A stretch of DNA of 64,000 bases from Acanthococcus lagerstroemiae (GCA_031841125.1 CM063109.1:10516321-10580320); one strand, 5' to 3'. Counted from the stretch's first letter, positions 47,247 through 58,992 are shown. Notes: generated from the sequence alone by a model not told the origin. Translations and numbers: made by a program.

Positions 47247-47279
47247 GCCCCGTAAGCCCTGTGTTAAAGTGTAATATTG

Positions 47280-48650
47280 TATGGCCTTCTTCTAGACCCC
47301 TCCCTATTTGTTCCTTCCTCCATGTTTGAAGTTTCTAATGTAGATATAAAAATTGCAAGGTTACTCGTGTAAATAGTGCGATTAACGGTTGACGAGTTAT
47401 TGAGGAAACACTGCGGGGAATAGCTTTTATGTATCCGGGGGGGGGGGGGGTGAACATGGTCCAGAGTCTCAACTATACATGTGCTAAGTCGTGCCTTAAA
47501 AAGAAAAAAAAAGTAGGGGCATTTAATTAGCATCCGGACTATTCAGCGTATTCCAGCTGAGTATGCCAGGCCGATAAGAGGTGATTGTGCTCTGCGAGGA
47601 CAACCTACATTATTGTATGGTCTTTACTGAAGATTGAAGGGGCTGCACGTCTACCAACTTTGAAAAATAGCGAACTGTATCGCAAGTTTGCTTACTTACT
47701 TCAATTCATAATATTATTTTTTTTCTCAAAGATAATGAGAGGAACATCGAAAAGGTAGCAAATATTTATCGAACTGATTTTATCTTTGATATTGAAGGGA
47801 CTAAACCGAGTTTAGAATTCTAATCATGAGATTTGAGTATTATTTTTGAAACGCACAATTTTTTTAGCCTCAGTTTTTCAAATCGGCAACTGGTGATAGC
47901 AGTAATAAATTTTTATTTCATTCTCAGTGTACCACTTCCTACTACCTTTCAAAACCGATATCGAAGAAGTTTTCACGGACAAAATTCATTTTGCAAGATA
48001 TTAAAATGTTTGAATAAAAGTTTATCGAGCAAAATGCTATCCTTTATTAAAGATGGCTGTGAATCGTGACAACTTTGATGGAGAAACAAGCCTGATAATT
48101 CTCGTCTATTGCCTATTTTTAAGATTGAAGGCGCTACAGAAATTTGAAGTTGTGCACTTCAACAATTTCATTCAAATTTTATGATTAGACTTTTAAAACT
48201 GGTAGAGCCCCGTCAATAATAGGCAATTCAATTCGGTAAATTTCTTTCACCTTGTCAGGCTACTACTTATTGACTGTCTTCTAAAAAAATCCTGAGTTGA
48301 AATGAGTAATCAAACTGGCAATGAAAGTTTGCAAGTTTCTCACTTTGAAGGCTTGTAGCCTCATCAATTTTGAGTATAAACCATACTGGTACGTAACGCT
48401 GTTTGTTCTTCTTGCCAAGCACTACCACCTCCTCCCGGATGGGGCATATTAAGTTGGAAGACTATGTGTTCTAAACAGTACTAAGCTCTAAATCGCCAAA
48501 TCTGTAGATGTTGACCTTCGATTCGTGTTGTTGCTTTCAGAGGCGAAGCGTAGCAAATCACATTGGGGTGAGGGGGCAGGCTGATGAATTTCCCAGCTGG
48601 AGTTTTCGAAGAAGTTGTTGAGGTTCTTTGACGATTCGAGCCATAAGAAC
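47280..48650. other. No gene recognised
   Basis: AT-rich sequence with a poly-G run at about 47439-47450. ORFs at 47833-48069 (+) and 48481-48714 (-) have no recognisable domain. Confidence 0.35.
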
Positions 48651-48875
48651 GGGCAAAAATGATTTTTCGCGCTTTCAGGGTAGGATTTTCCCAACTCGAA
48701 GGACTTTTTCTCAACTTTTTTCTATTGGTCGATTTGATTGGGGCATTACGCTATTGGTTACTTTGGCTACCCAACTTGATTTATTTATTTATTATTTTTT
48801 TTACGGTCAACTTGGTATTTTGTTGGCTTATAAATATATTTCAAACCGTTTTGTAGGTGTTTGAATCGGTTAACA

Positions 48876-49247
48876 ATGACTACCTTCCAAACGAGTTTGG
48901 CACCGGAACTGATTTCGGGCAAAAGGATGACGGATCCAATGTTCCACTATCGTGGTAAATCGATGGCGTTCAGAATACCTACCATGTTAAATTTCACCAC
49001 CAATACTGTGTACCAGAAAATGTTGCAGCCAGATGAAACAGTTGTGCCGCGATTGCATTCTGTTATCGTTCCCAGATTCTTGCGCTACAAACGATGGCAG
49101 AGAGAAGCTGTGGAGCCTTCTCCTTATCGGCTTTATGAGAGATGGGTGACGGGACGTGTGTGTTACCGTATAATTTGGTTTGTGACTGGATACACTTTAG
49201 TGGAGGCTAGTTACAGAATGTTTTATGTCCTTAAAGAATTGGCTTGA
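48876..49247 (+). CDS. Small single-span membrane protein, unrecognised
   Basis: The product is 123 residues. It is mostly basic and soluble-looking for about 85 residues (contains MFHYRGKSMAFRIPTML and VPRFLRYKRWQREAVEP), then has one hydrophobic stretch near the C-terminus (YRIIWFVTGYTLVEASYRMF). There is no N-terminal signal peptide, so a tail-anchored or small mitochondrial membrane protein is plausible. The ATG has A at -3 (AACAATGAC) and lies 21 bases after an acceptor-like TTTTGTAG, so a 5' UTR intron is likely. An ATTAAA lies at about 49427. A second gene of similar layout starts 1.9 kb downstream after a matching acceptor (AGGTGTTT). I do not recognise the family. Confidence 0.65.
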   Translation: MTTFQTSLAPELISGKRMTDPMFHYRGKSMAFRIPTMLNFTTNTVYQKMLQPDETVVPRLHSVIVPRFLRYKRWQREAVEPSPYRLYERWVTGRVCYRIIWFVTGYTLVEASYRMFYVLKELA

Positions 49248-49636
49248 AATGACGGCCTCGTAAATAGTAACATCCCTTAATTAGGTAGCCGTATTATCTG
49301 CTGTACAATTTTGTTTACAAACGTATTGGCACTATCCAATTGTTAAGGTTACAGTTTTCATTTTACGTAGCATTTAATATTATTTTGTTTTCAATGTTCT
49401 CAGTAAATATCGAATTTGCCCGCTGAATATTAAATATTTCTAATCTTAGTTTGCTCATTTGTGTGTTCTGGTTGTTTGTGGAATTCTCGATTGGTTATTC
49501 CTGGATGAAAATTTCGGTTATCGTTTGTGAAACATATAATTCATCTTGCAAGAAACTGCGGCGGTTCTGATGGAAACAGGTTGGGCGGTAATCATTAGCC
49601 AGTCATCGATTGTTGAATAACTTTTTTGTACCTCAT

Positions 49637-49940
49637 TGGGATTTAAACTTGCACGAGTGTGCTGCAATATCACCTGTGCGGCTGGAAATGAATGAGTGAT
49701 CATGTGTACTTTCAAATAGAAAAGTTGCTATCTTCAGGAGGGTAAAAAATGAGTAAAAATTATTCTACCAGTAGAACTGATTATAATTTAATTTTTTGGC
49801 GATGATGCAGTTGAATTTAGGACAAATTCTCTCAATCGACTTAATGATAGTTGAAGTTTGCTACGCTTACGGTAAATCACACGTGATACACAGATACAGG
49901 GCTGTCAACACTTGAAATTGTAAGTTTAAATCCCTATAGA
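49637..49940 (+). repeat. Dispersed repeat Y, copy 2
   Basis: It matches the copies at 35008-35345 and 54188-54500 from AAACTTGCAC to GGTAAATCACACGTGAT. As in copy 1 it runs on into ATACAGGGCTGTCAACACTTG. It lies between the two small membrane-protein genes. Confidence 0.85.
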
Positions 49941-49959
49941 TTTTTCGAAATTGCGAAGT

Positions 49960-51070
49960 AAACCGGTTCATTTTCAAAATTAGAATTGACATAATTCGAT
50001 ACTGTGCTATACTACAGTTCTTTGACCGTTCACCGAGTACCAATATTGTAACGTAAAAATGTTTCAACTCAACATAAGTAAGTTTGGGTGTTTTTCAGTG
50101 CCTGTCTGCTGACGGACTCGTGGACTTGAAAATGCCATGTATTCTACTTGAGTGGCAGATCATGGATTTAAACTGGTTCATTTTCAAAATTAGGTTAAAT
50201 CGCTTTGTGACAAGAACCGCTACTGATACAAATTCGTTTCCGTACTCTGTATTGCAATTCTACTTGACCATTCACTCAATGCCGATATAATGTTAAATGT
50301 TTCAACTGATGGACTTTGCAACATCAGTAAGCTCGGGTGTTCTTTAATGATTGCCAGCCAATAAGCTCATGGACTTGAACACGTATTTTAGTTGGGCGAT
50401 ACTTACCGAAATAGGTTCGTTTTCAAAGTTACCTAGGTTAAATTACCTGGTAATCCGCTCCGATCTATAGTTCTACTTAACAATGCATTCAGCGTCGATG
50501 TTGTAGGGTCAAACTAAACTGACTTCCATCGGTTCACTTTTTTTTTTTTTTTTGTGATTATGAATGTGAACAGGAAAATTAATGCAGTGAACTGAACTTG
50601 ATCCTTGTTCAGTTTATGTGAGTTTGAATGAAGTTGATTCCGTTTATTTCTCTACCCCCTTCATCTCTTTTCAGCCATGTATAAAATATGTTCGCGTAAT
50701 CGATAAGTGTTCTGCACTCGTTTAATTTATGAATGCGGTCTTTTTTTCCTTCTGAACAGTTTTCGAACGTTGACATTGTTCATTATTTGTTAAATGAACT
50801 GAACTTGAAACACAATCTTGAGTGAACTGAATAGAAAGTGAACGGTTCATGGACATGCTCATTTGAAAGCAGGCATCACCACTGATACGGTTGTTTTGTC
50901 TACTATACTATAATTCTGTTCGACTTTCTTAATTTGTTTCAGTATGTACCTAATTTGTTTCAGCTGTCGGACTTGGCAACATCAGTAAGCTCGGGTATTC
51001 TTCATTGTCTGTCAGCCAATGAACTTATAGGTATGAACTTATAAATTCCACGTATTTTACTTGCGCGGTA
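49960..51070 (+). repeat. ~235-bp degenerate tandem repeat between the two small genes
   Basis: A block ATGTTTCAACT..ATCAGTAAGCTCGGGTGTT, followed by GCCAGCCAATAAGCTCATGG and CACGTATTTTA, occurs at about 50058, 50295 and 50955. AACYGGTTCATTTTCAAAATTAG occurs at 49960 and 50173. The third unit ends just before the splice acceptor of the 51122 gene. Confidence 0.7.
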
Positions 51071-51121
51071 CTCATTTGTTTGTCTTTCTCTAAAACTTTA
51101 TTTTTCTACAGGTGTTTAATC

Positions 51122-51409
51122 ATGGATAATCGCCGTGAAAGACTTTTACCGACCGCTATGAACTGCTGCAAGCTTATGTCCAGAAGAACGAATACGTTAG
51201 TACCTATAGATAGCCCAGAAGCATCGAAGGCAGATCCGGCTAAACCTACGTTAAAGGAGAGATTGTTACGTAAAGTCAGTCGTGTACAACTAGCTCTATC
51301 ATTGGAAAGAAAAGCTGTGCGCAAGCCAAACTGGAGCGTACGTTTGGGTTATGCCAGTTTGTTTATAACTATTGGCTGTAATATCTATTCTTTCTCGAAA
51401 ACAAGATGA
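51122..51409 (+). CDS. Small single-span membrane protein, unrecognised
   Basis: The product is 95 residues, strongly basic (contains PTLKERLLRKVSRVQLALSL), with one hydrophobic segment at the C-terminus (WSVRLGYASLFITIGCNIYS) and the end FSKTR. A strong acceptor (TTTCTCTAAAACTTTATTTTTCTACAG) lies 10 bases before the ATG, pointing to an intron in the 5' UTR. An ATTAAA lies at about 51471. Layout (acceptor, short leader, basic body, C-terminal span) parallels the gene at 48876, although the proteins are not clearly alike in sequence. They could be neighbours using one upstream leader exon. No family is recognised. Confidence 0.6.
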   Translation: MDNRRERLLPTAMNCCKLMSRRTNTLVPIDSPEASKADPAKPTLKERLLRKVSRVQLALSLERKAVRKPNWSVRLGYASLFITIGCNIYSFSKTR

Positions 51410-51907
51410 TGTATTTACTTAGGTTGGTTATTTTGTAATTATCTCTGGTTGAATGTGTTTTCACTAAGCTATTAAACTGGAAAGAAAGTACTACATATCA
51501 ACTAGTCAAATTTTCTTGCATTGTTGAAACCATTGCGAATTATTAGATTAAGTATATTTGAAGGTTTCATTATCAGGTGTACCTATATAATAGGTACGTC
51601 TCAATCTGGTCATTCAGGTCGTGATTAAGTGTAGGGTGTGTATCACGTACCTTCGTGAACTCCACTCAGATATCTATTGCTACCTACTAAAACTTTAAGG
51701 TGGTATAGTGTAGATCGGAGATAGGTGATTCTCAGAAACTTGCCACATATTTGATGTTTGAAAAGTTGAAAAACAGAAGGCTATTTTATTCGAGTTTTTG
51801 TATGGGGATTATCAGTACATGTATCCTACATGTTATTAATCACATTTGCCGGGATTCATTTCCACTGGGGGAGGGGCACAGCGTTTCCAAAATCTGATGC
51901 CCACAGC

Positions 51908-52189
51908 CTAGGAATTTCTTAGGTAGTGGTCAACAATACAGGGCCATGGACTAGATTTCTTGGGTTGTGGTGAACGTCTTTCAAGCCATTCTACATATTC
52001 AGAGGCTTTCAGTCGCATGCTGCAATGGAATCTGGACATAATTAATTGTGGGTAAGATATCTTGTCTAGTTTGGTTAATATTATGGATGGGGAACAAGCC
52101 TGATCAATAACTGAATCATGTATTTTGATTGCAGGAAAAATATATGCCATTCCAAATCCAATGTGGATGCAACTAGCTTCAGAAGTCAT
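51908..52189 (-). CDS. ORF of 93 codons, unrecognised
   Basis: It starts at an ATG and is of mixed composition (contains SVIDQACSPSIILTKLDK and ASEYVEWLERRSP). It lies downstream, on the same strand, of the ORF at 52565-52984 and may be part of the same decayed gene. No domain is recognised. Confidence 0.25.
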   Translation of the reverse strand: MTSEASCIHIGFGMAYIFPAIKIHDSVIDQACSPSIILTKLDKISYPQLIMSRFHCSMRLKASEYVEWLERRSPQPKKSSPWPCIVDHYLRNS

Positions 52190-52564
52190 CCCCAGAAAGC
52201 GTCAAATTTCCATGGATGTCAACGCTGTTATAAGCGGAGGTAATAGGTAAAATACAATACAACACTAATTTGCATGCAGTAATTTGATGTAATTTAATGA
52301 AACAGTTTGTTCTGAAAAAAAAAGTAAAAAAAGAAAGCACCATAATTTTTGTTATTTTGGCTTGAAGGTTTTCAGCTTAAAACTAAATCGCAAAATAATG
52401 GAAACACTTTGGTACCTACTTTGAAAGGTTTCTTATAAGATTAAATTTTGGCCTCAAGTTTCTGAACTTATACAACTAAATCACAAAATATTAGAATTAC
52501 CGTTGATTAACAAGTGTAGTAACATTATATACAAAAGTGGAAAAGAAAACTATAGTTTGTTATT

Positions 52565-52984
52565 TCAGAGTATTGGCATGAATTTGAAAAATTTCAACAT
52601 TCCCTGGAAAGGTGTGAGTGGTGGGACTAAGCTTACAATTTGTGTTTTATAAACAATAGCTGTGTCTGGTAAATAAGGGGACGCAAAAATGTATCTATTA
52701 TGATTTTTTGTTGATTTTGAACGAATGAAAGACACCAAAAAAGTATCGTTTTCATTCACTTGCTCAATTTGACCTATCCACTTACCTTCCCCTAACACGG
52801 AAATATTCAGAGAGCATCCCAAGCGTATCAAGATCATTAGAAAGGAAAGGGTAGCTCTCACTGCGATCATGCAACCCACAACGCATGACATCACTGCCAT
52901 AAAACAAAACGCATTCAAGTAAAAACGCACTATAATGACCCGATGATGGTCTGGAGACAAAGGACTTTCTACCTTGTATGACAA
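52565..52984 (-). pseudogene. Possible transposon-associated coding fragment
   Basis: The open frame is long for this sequence (139 codons, opening at a TTG). Its second half, EGKWIGQIEQVNENDTFLV to TQIVSLVPPLTP, resembles a short C-terminal module (WIG-x-V-..-V-x-F-..-I-x-PPTP) that I have seen at the ends of uncharacterised insect, possibly transposon-encoded, proteins. The first half is hydrophobic and may be from another frame. Function is unknown. Confidence 0.3.
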
Positions 52985-53029
52985 ATCTTTGTTCCCAGAT
53001 CATTGTCATTTCGCTCAGTATAGATAATC

Positions 53030-53822
53030 TTGATTTGCCACGACCCCAGAAAACAATTTATTGCAGACCACGGCCTAGGAAAAAATCTTGATAATTTATA
53101 TTTTTGTGTTTAAAAAATGATTACTTAGGAAATTTAATGTTTTATTGTATTTAATACATTGGTACTAATTGAGTACTTCTCATTTGTTTCAGATGGAAAT
53201 GTGTCATACAGGCCAAGAACTGATAAGCCATGGCCCAGGAAGTAAAAAATTTTAAAACGCTAATTCTTACAGGATAATGCTACAAAAATAGCAAGACACT
53301 GAACTCAGATCTCCCGGACGTAGACGGATATAGTGTTGATATTACAGACCTGCAGCAATATAGTCGGTCATCAATAATATGAAAGTGTGACATATACAGT
53401 GTGGCTGTAGAAGCAAATAAAAACTGCGTCCACGACCCAAGAACGGCAGAAATTTAAACCCGTAACCGAATATTGGACTCTGCTGGAGGTGTCATGGTAA
53501 ATTTTGGGTCCCATTTTTTGGTATTAACCTATGTCGCAATCCCTTTTGAATAAATTCTCATGTCATTTTTTCCAAAACAATTGCTCAATTACAGCAATAT
53601 TGAGGTACGGAAATTTTGATATACAAGGGGTAACAACTAACAAGCCACGGCCTAAGAATTTGTAGTAATGTCAGCAATTTGTCACGACATGGGGGGGGGA
53701 TCATATTTATTGATGGGAACACATAGAGGGGATCATACTCTATAATGTTGCCAAAAAATTATTATGTATTCAGTGTGACGTCGTGTAGCACAACATAACT
53801 GAATTGTGGCAAGTTTCTGAGA
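53030..53822 (+). repeat. Dispersed repeat X, copy 2
   Basis: It is the same sequence as 33098-33880 in the same orientation with scattered base changes and small indels. As at copy 1, a copy of repeat Y follows downstream on the same strand (54188-54500). Confidence 0.85.
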
Positions 53823-53854
53823 ATTACCCAGATGTGAAGAACGTTCTCAAAAGC

Positions 53855-53886
<32 letters not shown>
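53855..53886. repeat. AAT microsatellite
   Basis: About ten TAA/ATA triplets in a row, directly after repeat X. Confidence 0.9.
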
Positions 53887-53887
<1 letters not shown>

Positions 53888-54187
53888 CTATATTTCTTGA
53901 CGGTTTGTTGTTAACGTTACCCATTTGTTGACTTCAGTCCTACCAAATTACTATCTGAGCTTTTGCTGTTGTAACGAGAAATAGCTTTTGATTTTGATAA
54001 GGTCTTAACCACATCACTAGTAGAGCCCTGTAGCTATTTTGGCATATATGTAGATACGTTTTATCGCTGGCTGTCCATCAAAACTGTGCATCACGTTTTG
54101 ATTGATCGACACTGAGAATGTTACTATATGATGATATATCATCCCGGAAATCGTTGTTTCAAGATATTCGCCATCGTTCTCCGCTGT

Positions 54188-54500
54188 ATTGGGATTTAAA
54201 CCTGCACTAGAGTGCACTGCAAAATTACCTGCGCGGGTGTTAGCGGGTGAAAATGATAAACGAGTGAGTGATCATATGTGTACTTTCAAATAGAAACACT
54301 GTTATCTTCAGTAGGGTAAAAAACTGAGTAAAAATTATTCTGCCAGTAGAACTGATTATAATTTAATTTTTTGGTGATGATGCAGTCGAATTTAGGACAA
54401 ATTTTCTTTGAAAGTGAATTTCTAATCGACTTCATGATAAGTTGAAGTTTGCGCTACTGCTACACGCTTACGGTAAATCATACGTGATCACTCACACATG
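54188..54500 (+). repeat. Dispersed repeat Y, copy 3
   Basis: It matches copies at 35008 and 49637 from AAACCTGCACTAGAGTGC to GGTAAATCATACGTGATCAC. It lacks the ATACAGGGCTG extension of the other two, so the repeat unit probably ends near 54495. Confidence 0.85.
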
Positions 54501-54511
54501 ACCAGGTTTAA

Positions 54512-55660
54512 ATGCATGTGCTCGGACGTATGGTGGGTATATCCAAAGCACCACTGAAACGTCACGCTGATGGAAAAAATTCTTATAACGAAAATTCGAC
54601 GATTGATCCAAAATCCTTTACATTGAAAGCTGAAGCACACGTTTGGGTACAACATCTTCGACTCCCATTGATCCGAAACCTTTTACATCAAAAGCTGAAA
54701 TATGTTTTATTGCTACTACAGAAGTGTGTTTCCCACAAGTTCGAAAAGCCTTGAAAATTTTTTTTTGTAATACCAAAAGCAACCATCAGAATTTACGGAT
54801 GATCGGCGTCGTGGCGGTAATTGGGCGTAGAAAGCTATGGAATTAACCATATCAGTAGCCCTTCCAAAAATGAATTGAAAAGAACAAAGCTAATCGAAAT
54901 GTTAGAAAACGAAGATCCTCGGCTGCAGCAGGTAAGAACCTTTTCGCTAAATTTTAATTACTGAAATCGCCATTAATCTTCGAACTTTTTTTCCAGATAA
55001 TTCCACATCCAAAAAACAAAATTTTTGATCATCCTGAGCTTGAGGAGGATATAGAAGACCCTCAGCCTCGAATCATTGAGCGTCCAAAAACGCATAAATC
55101 CTCTGGTAAAATAATCTATTTGTATCCTACTTATCTATCTATACTCGATTGACAATGAGGCCAATTGTGAGTGCATTTATGGACACTCAGTAATCACACT
55201 AATGCTGAGCGATCACTTCACACACACTATCTTAAAATGATGAGATGTTGAACACACTCACAGAAAAATGTGATTGGCCAAAAGTCTCAAAACGGTAGTG
55301 ATTTGTGATATGTTGTGTGAGTGCTCTCCAAATTGTCAATCGGGTACCTATACACAATTTTAATAGAAAAACCAAATTGTCTAATTTTTTGTACAATCTT
55401 AGAAAAAGTACCTCGCCCAGGAGTACGTGTACGTGATATTAATGAAAAAAAGACCCAGCCATGTCTAACAGCGATGATGACAGGGATATTCCGTGTTTTT
55501 ATTGCAACAGAGATTGTTCTGACGCTCGTTGTTCCTGAAAGTAAGTCCTGGATCAAGTGCCAACGACGTTATAAATGGATATAAAAGTCCTGGATCAAGT
55601 GTCAACAATGTCTTAAATGGACACACATTGCTTGCGCCTGAATATAATCTTTTATCAAAG
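54512..55660 (+). pseudogene. Decayed pogo/Tigger-like transposase C-terminal region
   Basis: Frames here read a Lys/Pro-rich linker (IDPKPFTSKAE near 54660; EMLENEDPRLQQ near 54900; DHPELEEDIEDPQPRIIERP near 55030), then IPCFYCNRDC (about 55480) and KSWIKCQQCLKWTHIACA (55585-55638). The last two blocks fit the C-x2-C..W-x2-C-x2-C-x2-W-x-H-x2-C finger at the end of many insect pogo-type DDE transposases. Stops and frame changes occur throughout, and the DDE core is not seen. Possible splice sites at 54933/54998 might instead mean a captured host exon. Confidence 0.45.
55543..55626 (+). repeat. 42-bp tandem duplication in the zinc-finger remnant
   Basis: AAGTCCTGGATCAAGTG starts at 55543 and again at 55585. 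In the same frame the first copy reads KSWIKCQRRYKWI then stop, and the second KSWIKCQQCLKW; the second keeps both knuckle cysteines. Confidence 0.85.
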
Positions 55661-55739
55661 AAGATTTATTTGCGAAATGTATACTTATGCTTAAAATCTT
55701 GGTTTTCTTTTTTAAAGTACACGTTTGAATGACTTAGTG

Positions 55740-58420
55740 TTTATATACCTTATTTTTGACATTTTCATAATAAATTCAATAGTGGTCCAAGTAAAGCAAC
55801 TAGTTTCCTAAATCAGATGTTTGAGTAATCCTCAAATTTGAGGTATTTGAATTATTCCAGGAAGAAAGTAAATACCTAGCACATTTTGATTCTGGATTAA
55901 TGCTCTTTCCAATGGTAAACGATGTTTGATTTTAAAACTGAAACGGTCTAAGTTGGCGACTCTCCCCTCCTTATATACATCATCAATGATAGAGTTCTCT
56001 ACGAGAACAGAAAGCATTGTGTACATGTATGGCCTATACTCAAGGTTGAGAGGGTAAGAAATCTTCAAAGTTTTAATACCTCCACATTCATTGCTAGTCT
56101 TATTGCTAATTTTAATTCAGAATATTTTGATTTGTAAGACCTGCTCGTTGACTATATTTTTACCCAGAGGAGAACCATAGGCGTCCTTTTACCATTTACC
56201 ATTTTTAGGGTCAGCTAGACCCTATTGCGATCACTGTTTTTTTTTTTTTTAATCTTCAAGTTGTTCAGTCACTCAGACGTTATCATGTAGTCTTATGGAC
56301 GACGATTCTGACGTAGTTATGTAGGATGTTCATTATCCATGAATGTAGAGTGCGTTAATGTTTGCAGAATTCAGACGATAGGAATTGCAGCATTTGCCGA
56401 CCCTATAGTCATGCAGCATTGCCGCTTGTCTAGAAACTAATGTAACTCTTCCTTCTTCCATGGTCACGTGCTATATTGTCGAAAGTCGTGTCAAGCAGAA
56501 TTCTCTTAGTAACCAAGAGGAACGTCGTGAATAAAATTTATACTCGTACATGATGATTCAACAAATTTCCAGCTGCAGTCCGTTAGCGAGAGGCTGGGGG
56601 TTTCTTTGCGCAGGAACTTTCTTATGCATTTATTTTTATGCACTTCTATTCCCCATTTATTCCTACTTTCTTGCGTTTTTCATAAAATCATATTCATAAA
56701 ATTAAAATACTTTTGCAGATGAATGCGTGTGCAAAATTTTATAATTCTTTTCCACAAAAGGTTCTTATCCAATAGAACAAACACATGTAGGTATGTATTT
56801 TTTCAAATTTTCGAACGAAAACTGAAGGCCGCTCAAATGCATTTCTGCATGTAGAGTGATGCTTTAGGAAGAACTTCTGCGTTTAGTTTTTCAGAGAAAC
56901 GCTTTTTTATAGAGGTCGGAGCAATGAATAATTATTTCAAAAAATGGTAGCCACGTCCACGTTGATGGAACATTTTGACATTCGAGCTCATTTTCTACTT
57001 TATAAAGGGGAATGGCATGAAGTTCTACACAATTGTGCTAGGCAAAGAATACCTATCATTCTCTATGTACCACTTTTTTTTTTCTTCCCCCCCCCTCCCC
57101 TTCTAATTGGAGAGAATACATGCTAAGTAAATAGTGAGCACACAAACTATCGCACCTTAGTGAGAATTACCCATCCCCATTTGCATTTTGATCATTTCTT
57201 GAGTATATTTCAAGAATGTTTGGGATTTTAATCTAATTTTGTAGTAAAATTGTCTAGGCACGTATGCAAAAATATGCGTTTTTCAAATATGCATTTATTC
57301 TCAAATATACAAAAATATGCATTCTCAAATTCAGTGTGTAGACTCAGGAGGATATGAAATGTACAATAAATTGCTCAGATTTAAGCGGTAAAATGTGAGC
57401 AAAGAAACATGCATTTGCATATTCTCCCCTACTCTAGTTATTATATACATGGGCTAGATTACCAAATATTCATAAAATTGGAATGTCGTTCTTCATATCA
57501 TGCCTTTAAATATCTTTTCGGTAATAAGTGATATATTTTTCAGACTATGCATTGAATGAGCTACTTCAGTTTCATAATAACTGTTGTGGACCCTTGGCTA
57601 TTTCCCGTTTTGATTAGGAGGCTCATCGTGTTTTTTCTGAGGGAACCCTCCAATTACTTCCAACTACTAAGTACACGAACAGCACCATATAGTCGGCAGT
57701 TTTTTTATTTTTAACTTTTGTATACTGGGCGTTTGTAATTTGAATATATTTTCTGTTATAAGTAGATATTGTAAGTAAAAAATTCCCAAATACCTAGACG
57801 TTTTACCCTGGACTAAAATTGCTTAGCATTGCACACATTTTCAAGTCGCAGCCTGATCATGAATTTTATGTGCAAGTATATTTTATAAGTAGCACCATCC
57901 ATCTATCGAAGTATCTGTATACATAGGTACGGAATGGTCCTAGAAAATGACAACGGTCTTACCCTCCTCAATAATTATGCTTCATTATTCCACTGAATAT
58001 TTATTGACTTATTTTGCCTTTAACTCAAGTGGCGCTACCAAATTCGTCTGAATTTTTATTTGTAGTCAGCTACTGCCCCCATCCTTCCTCCTTCCGCTTA
58101 ATCATAAACCCTTATGTTCATTACTGCAGTTTTCAAACCAAAAATAGGTATAATTTGCTGACAGATTCACAGTTAAAGTAAGCATGGTAGGCATTTGCTT
58201 AGAGGGCGCGAAAATGAGATGGGCGCTATCAGGAGGCGAAAAATAATTTTCAACACAAACGCAGGGCGGTATAGTGCCTTGCATTATCGGCTGCAACTCG
58301 CTGAGGGCGTTAATTTTGATCTCGCTTCCTGCACCAGAAAGGGTTAATCCCCTTAAGATAGGATACGTCGAATGACTTCATTTTGAAATTTTGAAATTTC
58401 GTGCAGAGACGTAACCAGTA
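55740..58420. other. No gene recognised
   Basis: AT-rich sequence with poly-T (56239-56250) and mixed T/C runs (57068-57100). ORFs are short and without domains. Confidence 0.4.
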
Positions 58421-58806
58421 TTGTTAGACGCATAACAAAACAAAATGACAATTGAATTTTCAAAATTTTGTCATATGACAAAACCTTAAACCATTTTTTG
58501 TCAGGACCGTTTCGTCAATGACGTTACAAAAAAATGAAACTAGTGACAAAACAAAATGACAAGGAAAACTGTTATATCATTTTATCAACGATTATATGAT
58601 AAACTATGCTAAACGACATGATAATTGATGACAGATTATGCTGAGTGACGTTGCCATTGATAGCAAACTATGATAAGTGACATGACAAATAGGAACACAA
58701 AATGACAAAATAATTTTGTCAAGACGTAACAAAACCTCGAAAAAATAAAATGACAAAAGTCATGACAAAAAAAAAAAAAAAAGAAGATGAAATGCTCGTC
58801 TAACAA
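58421..58806. repeat. ATGACAAAA-rich repeat with inverted ends
   Basis: TTGTTAGACG (58421-58430) is mirrored by CGTCTAACAA (58797-58806). Between them ATGACAAAA-type motifs recur about fifteen times, mostly on the plus strand. The arms otherwise pair poorly. It may be a small satellite or a non-autonomous element. Confidence 0.5.
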
Positions 58807-58992
58807 AATGACAAAATGACAAAACATCCTTTGTCTGACAAGATTGGACGTAGGGTGGTTGCGCCAGTTTGCAACATTCTTAACTTCAAGTGATAAGAAA
58901 ATAAGCTTGAATTCCACAGAATTTATTTGTGATATTTCTTAGAATGATCTTACAGCTCCCTGAGCACAGTGAAATACTTCCCAACTTCTCAC

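Noticed and set aside
48628..48864. Hydrophobic ORFs just upstream of the 48876 gene
   Set aside because: Two overlapping frames are both hydrophobic because the sequence is T-rich; it is more likely the intron before the acceptor at 48855.
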